The notes beneath the pieces are model-generated. The model was not told where the DNA came from, searched no databases, and saw only the letters and a program-made list of their open reading frames with translations. The position numbers and the translations under genes are program-made. DNA of 64,000 nt from Bradyrhizobium jicamae (GTDB lineage: Bacteria; Pseudomonadota; Alphaproteobacteria; Rhizobiales; Xanthobacteraceae): positions 62,001 through 126,000 of the forward strand of contig NZ_JAFCKQ010000013.1 of assembly GCF_018130215.1 (NCBI RefSeq), read 5' to 3'. Shown piece after piece: positions 60,839 to 64,000 of the stretch. Every line of letters starts with the position of its first letter. Position 1 is the stretch's first letter.

Positions 60839-63799
60839 ATGTCTCGACAGGACGCGAACGCCGCTTTTGCCCTTTCATCGTTTCTGCAGGGCACCAACGC
60901 GGCCTATATCGACGACCTCTACGCCCGCTACGAACAGGATCCCGGCTCGGTCGACGCCGAATGGCAGGACTTCTTCAAGAGCCTGAAGGACGCCCCCGCC
61001 GACGTCCAGAAGAACGCCGAAGGCGCCTCTTGGGGACGTGACAACTGGCCGGTCACCCCCCGCGACGAACTGACCTCGGCGCTGGACGGCAACTGGGCCC
61101 AGGTCGAGAAAGCCGTCGGCACCAAGCTCGCCGCCAAGGCGCAGGCCAAGGGTGCCCAGCTGACGGACGCCGAAGTCCATCAGGCGACCCGCGACTCCGT
61201 CCGCGCCCTGATGCTGATCCGCGCCTATCGCATGCGCGGCCATTTCCACGCCAAGCTCGACCCGCTCGGCATCGAGGCGCCGCGTGACCGCGAAGAGCTC
61301 GATCCGCGCTCGTACGGCTTCACCGAAGCCGACTTCGATCGCAGGATCTTCCTCGATCACGTGCTCGGCCTGGAATACGGCACGCTGCGCGAGATCGTGC
61401 AGATCTGCGAGCGCACCTATTGCCAGACGCTCGGCGTCGAATTCATGCACATCTCCAACGCCGCGCAGAAGGCGTGGATCCAGGAGCGCATCGAAGGGCC
61501 GGACAAGGAGATCAGCTTCACCCGCGAAGGGCGCCGCGCCATCCTCAACAAGCTGATCGAGGCCGAAGGCTTCGAGAAATTCTGCGACGTCAAGTTCACC
61601 GGCACCAAGCGCTTCGGCCTCGACGGCGGCGAATCGCTGATCCCCGCGCTGGAGCAGATCATCAAGCGCGGCGGCAATCTCGGCGTGAAGGAGATCGTGG
61701 TCGGCATGCCGCATCGCGGCCGCCTCAACGTGCTGACCCAGGTGATGGGAAAGCCGCACCGCGCGCTGTTCCACGAGTTCAAGGGCGGTTCGGCCAACCC
61801 GGATGCGGTCGAAGGCTCCGGCGACGTCAAATATCACCTCGGCGCGTCCTCGGACCGCGAGTTCGACGGCAACAAGATCCATCTCTCGTTGACCGCGAAC
61901 CCGTCGCATCTCGAAATCGTGGACCCCGTCGTACTCGGCAAGGTGCGCGCCAAGCAGGATCAGCATGGCGATCCGCCGGACCAGCGCATCTCCGTGCTGC
62001 CGCTCCTGATGCATGGCGACGCGGCGTTTGCGGGCCAGGGCGTGGTCGCCGAATGTTTCAGCCTCTCCGACCTGAAGGGCTACCGCACCGGCGGCTCGCT
62101 GCACTTCATCGTCAACAACCAGATCGGCTTCACCACCTATCCGCGCTATTCGCGCTCCTCGCCCTATCCGTCCGACGTGGCGAAGATGATCGACGCTCCG
62201 ATCTTCCATGTGAATGGCGATGATCCCGAGGCCGTGGTGTTTGCCGCCAAGGTCGCGATCGAGTTCCGGCAGAAATTCCACAAGCCGGTCGTCATCGACA
62301 TGTTCTGCTACCGCCGCCACGGTCACAACGAGGGCGACGAGCCGGCGTTCACCCAGCCGGTGATGTACAAGCGGATCGGCTCGCACCCGTCGACGCTGGA
62401 GATCTATGCCAAGCGGCTGGTGAGCGAGGGCGTGCTGACCGAAGGCGAAGTCGAGAAGGCCAAGGCCGACTGGCGCACGCGGCTCGATGCCGAGTTCGAG
62501 GCTGGCACCGGCTACAAGCCGAACAAGGCCGACTGGCTCGACGGCAAGTGGGCTGGCTTCAAGATCGCCGACCAGGAAGAGGATGCACGACGCGGCGTCA
62601 CCGGCGTCGACCTTGCCGTGCTGAAGGAGATCGGCCGCAAGATCACCAAGGTGCCGGACGGCTTCCGCGTCCATCGCACCATCCAGCGGTTTCTCGACAA
62701 TCGCGCCAAGGCGATCGAGACCGGCGAGGGCATCGACTGGGCGACCGGCGAGGCGCTGGCGTTCTGCACGCTGCTCGAGGAAGGGCATCACGTGCGGCTG
62801 TCGGGTCAGGATTCCGAGCGCGGCACCTTCTCGCAGCGCCACTCGGTGCTGATCGACCAGGAGGACGAGAGCCGCTACACCCCGTTCAATCATCTCGGCG
62901 GCGACAACACGGGTCACTACGAGGTCATCAACTCGCTGCTGTCGGAAGAGGCGGTGCTCGGCTTCGAGTACGGCTATTCGCTCGCCGAGCCGAACGCGCT
63001 GCCGATGTGGGAGGCGCAGTTCGGCGACTTCGCCAACGGCGCGCAGGTCGTGTTTGACCAGTTTATTTCCTCGGGCGAACGCAAATGGCTGCGCATGTCC
63101 GGCCTCGTCTGCCTGCTGCCGCATGGCTATGAGGGGCAGGGACCTGAACACTCCTCCGCGCGCCTCGAGCGCTATCTGCAGATGTGCGCCGAGGACAACA
63201 TGCAGGTGGTCAATCCGACCACGCCGGCCAACTACTTCCACATGCTGCGACGCCAGCTGCATCGCGAGATCCGCAAGCCGCTGATCGTCATGACGCCGAA
63301 GTCGCTGCTGCGTCACAAGCGCGCGGTGTCGCGGCTCGACGAGCTCGGCAAGGCCGCCACGTTCCACCGCATCCTGTACGATGACGCCCAGATGCTGCCG
63401 GACGAGAAGATCAAGCTGAAGCCGGACGACAAGATCCGTCGCGTCGTGCTGTGCTCGGGCAAGGTCTATTACGATCTCTACGAGGAGCGCGAGAAGCGCG
63501 GTATCGACGACATCTACCTGATGCGGATCGAGCAGCTCTATCCGGTGCCGCTGAAGGCACTGGTGCAGGAGCTCGGCCGCTTCAAGGGCGCCGAGATGGT
63601 CTGGTGCCAGGAAGAGCCGCGCAACATGGGCTCCTGGCACTTCATCGAGCCCTATCTCGAATGGGTGCTGAACCAGATCAACGCTCCGAGCAAGCGGCCG
63701 CGCTACGCCGGCCGTCCGGCGTCGGCGGCGACCGCCACCGGCCTGATGTCCAAGCATCAGGCGCAGCTCAAGGCGCTGCTCGACGACGCACTGAACTGA
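60839..63799 (+). CDS. sucA: 2-oxoglutarate dehydrogenase E1 component
   Basis: A 986-residue thiamine-diphosphate enzyme that decarboxylates 2-oxoglutarate and passes the succinyl group to SucB. The short N-terminal SSFLQGTNAAYIDDLYARYEQDPGSVD aids binding to E2. VGMPHRGRLNVLTQVMGKP, LLMHGDAAFAGQGVVAE and NNQIGFTTYPRYSRSSPYPSD form the cofactor site; QEEPRNMGSWHFIEPYL is near the end. AGGACTGCCTC precedes the ATG. The 240-base gap upstream carries the sucD terminator and an AT-rich stretch (60685-60725) likely to be the sucA promoter. Confidence 0.98.
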   Translation: MSRQDANAAFALSSFLQGTNAAYIDDLYARYEQDPGSVDAEWQDFFKSLKDAPADVQKNAEGASWGRDNWPVTPRDELTSALDGNWAQVEKAVGTKLAAKAQAKGAQLTDAEVHQATRDSVRALMLIRAYRMRGHFHAKLDPLGIEAPRDREELDPRSYGFTEADFDRRIFLDHVLGLEYGTLREIVQICERTYCQTLGVEFMHISNAAQKAWIQERIEGPDKEISFTREGRRAILNKLIEAEGFEKFCDVKFTGTKRFGLDGGESLIPALEQIIKRGGNLGVKEIVVGMPHRGRLNVLTQVMGKPHRALFHEFKGGSANPDAVEGSGDVKYHLGASSDREFDGNKIHLSLTANPSHLEIVDPVVLGKVRAKQDQHGDPPDQRISVLPLLMHGDAAFAGQGVVAECFSLSDLKGYRTGGSLHFIVNNQIGFTTYPRYSRSSPYPSDVAKMIDAPIFHVNGDDPEAVVFAAKVAIEFRQKFHKPVVIDMFCYRRHGHNEGDEPAFTQPVMYKRIGSHPSTLEIYAKRLVSEGVLTEGEVEKAKADWRTRLDAEFEAGTGYKPNKADWLDGKWAGFKIADQEEDARRGVTGVDLAVLKEIGRKITKVPDGFRVHRTIQRFLDNRAKAIETGEGIDWATGEALAFCTLLEEGHHVRLSGQDSERGTFSQRHSVLIDQEDESRYTPFNHLGGDNTGHYEVINSLLSEEAVLGFEYGYSLAEPNALPMWEAQFGDFANGAQVVFDQFISSGERKWLRMSGLVCLLPHGYEGQGPEHSSARLERYLQMCAEDNMQVVNPTTPANYFHMLRRQLHREIRKPLIVMTPKSLLRHKRAVSRLDELGKAATFHRILYDDAQMLPDEKIKLKPDDKIRRVVLCSGKVYYDLYEEREKRGIDDIYLMRIEQLYPVPLKALVQELGRFKGAEMVWCQEEPRNMGSWHFIEPYLEWVLNQINAPSKRPRYAGRPASAATATGLMSKHQAQLKALLDDALN

Positions 63800-63816
63800 C
63801 GATCTTCACGAAGACC

Positions 63817-63838
63817 ATGCCCCGCGAAAGCGGGGCAT
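63817..63838. repeat. Hairpin between sucA and sucB
   Basis: Stem ATGCCCCGC / GCGGGGCAT with a GAAA loop and no T-tract. It is probably a small repeat or an mRNA-stabilising hairpin, since sucB should be cotranscribed. Confidence 0.6.
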
Positions 63839-63954
63839 CCAGTACCCCGCGAAGCCAGCCCGATCGCTGTTCTCACGGAGCGCTGGGTCGTCTGCCTCGG
63901 CGGACGCTGGCCGCACACGTTTCATGACCGCAGGATTGATCTGAGGAAAAGACC

Positions 63955-64000
63955 ATGACTGAAATTCGCGTTCCAACGCTCGGCGAATCCGTGACCGAGG
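63955..64000 (+). CDS. sucB: Dihydrolipoyl succinyltransferase (E2), first 15 codons
   Basis: The gene is cut by the right edge. It begins MTEIRVPTLGESVTE, the invariant start of the E2 lipoyl domain of 2-oxoglutarate dehydrogenase. GAGGAAAAG lies six bases before the ATG. It follows sucA by 155 bases, as expected. Confidence 0.93.
   Translation, partial: MTEIRVPTLGESVTE

Noticed and set aside
60875..63757. 960-codon open frame opposite sucA
   Set aside because: Antisense shadow: sucA is conserved on the other strand through its whole length, and this frame has no recognisable domain.

Overview
The window is a high-GC alphaproteobacterial chromosome segment that looks like Bradyrhizobium or its close relative Rhodopseudomonas (Nitrobacteraceae). 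The reasons are: the malonyl-CoA synthetase reads almost like the Rhodopseudomonas palustris enzyme; the cytochrome c maturation genes have the rhizobial order ccmABCD-ccmG; and the gaps carry several families of palindromic repeats that I recognise as typical of Bradyrhizobium. Nearly everything is core metabolism and cell machinery. I see no prophage, insertion sequence, CRISPR array, rRNA or tRNA.

Layout. 1-4.6 kb: the 5' end of sdhC, malonyl-CoA synthetase (matB), a divergent short-chain dehydrogenase and an MFS carrier. 4.9-7.1 kb: a secreted fasciclin protein, then a cytochrome b561/Tat-exported molybdoenzyme pair. 7.1-22.3 kb: the leucine genes leuB, leuD and leuC, scattered among asd, carbonic anhydrase, transporters, a CoA-ester lyase, a chemoreceptor and small unknown genes. 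22.7-30 kb: the ribosome/SRP cluster rplS-trmD ... rimM-rpsP-ffh, split by an inserted three-gene block (oxidoreductase, MFS carrier, LysR regulator). 30.3-33 kb: an MBL-fold hydrolase, a SIMPL protein and a secreted GyrI-like protein. 33.2-41.8 kb: dapF-mtaB and ftsY-ispZ, separated by about 4.9 kb that holds a dispersed, hairpin-rich repeat element. 41.8-47.7 kb: the ccm genes (haem export and attachment to c-type cytochromes) back to back with acnA. 47.8-56.7 kb: DUF1223, DUF2794 and Bax-inhibitor proteins, the tesA / ybbA-ybbP divergon, thpR and zapE. 56.9-64 kb: the TCA cluster mdh-sucC-(DUF1579)-sucD-sucA-sucB.

Functional links. mdh, sucCD, sucAB, acnA and sdhC cover much of the TCA cycle. 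leuC and acnA both encode [4Fe-4S] hydro-lyases, and both have upstream sequences resembling the iron control element bound by the Irr regulator, so iron supply may be coupled to TCA flux and leucine synthesis here.

I found no clearly new multi-gene system. The observations most worth a second look are the structured dispersed element at 37.7-38.2 kb, the two Irr-like sites, the gene lodged between sucC and sucD, an orphan minus-strand terminator at 48.7 kb that may mark a small RNA, and repeat copies that supply the stop codons of two neighbouring genes.
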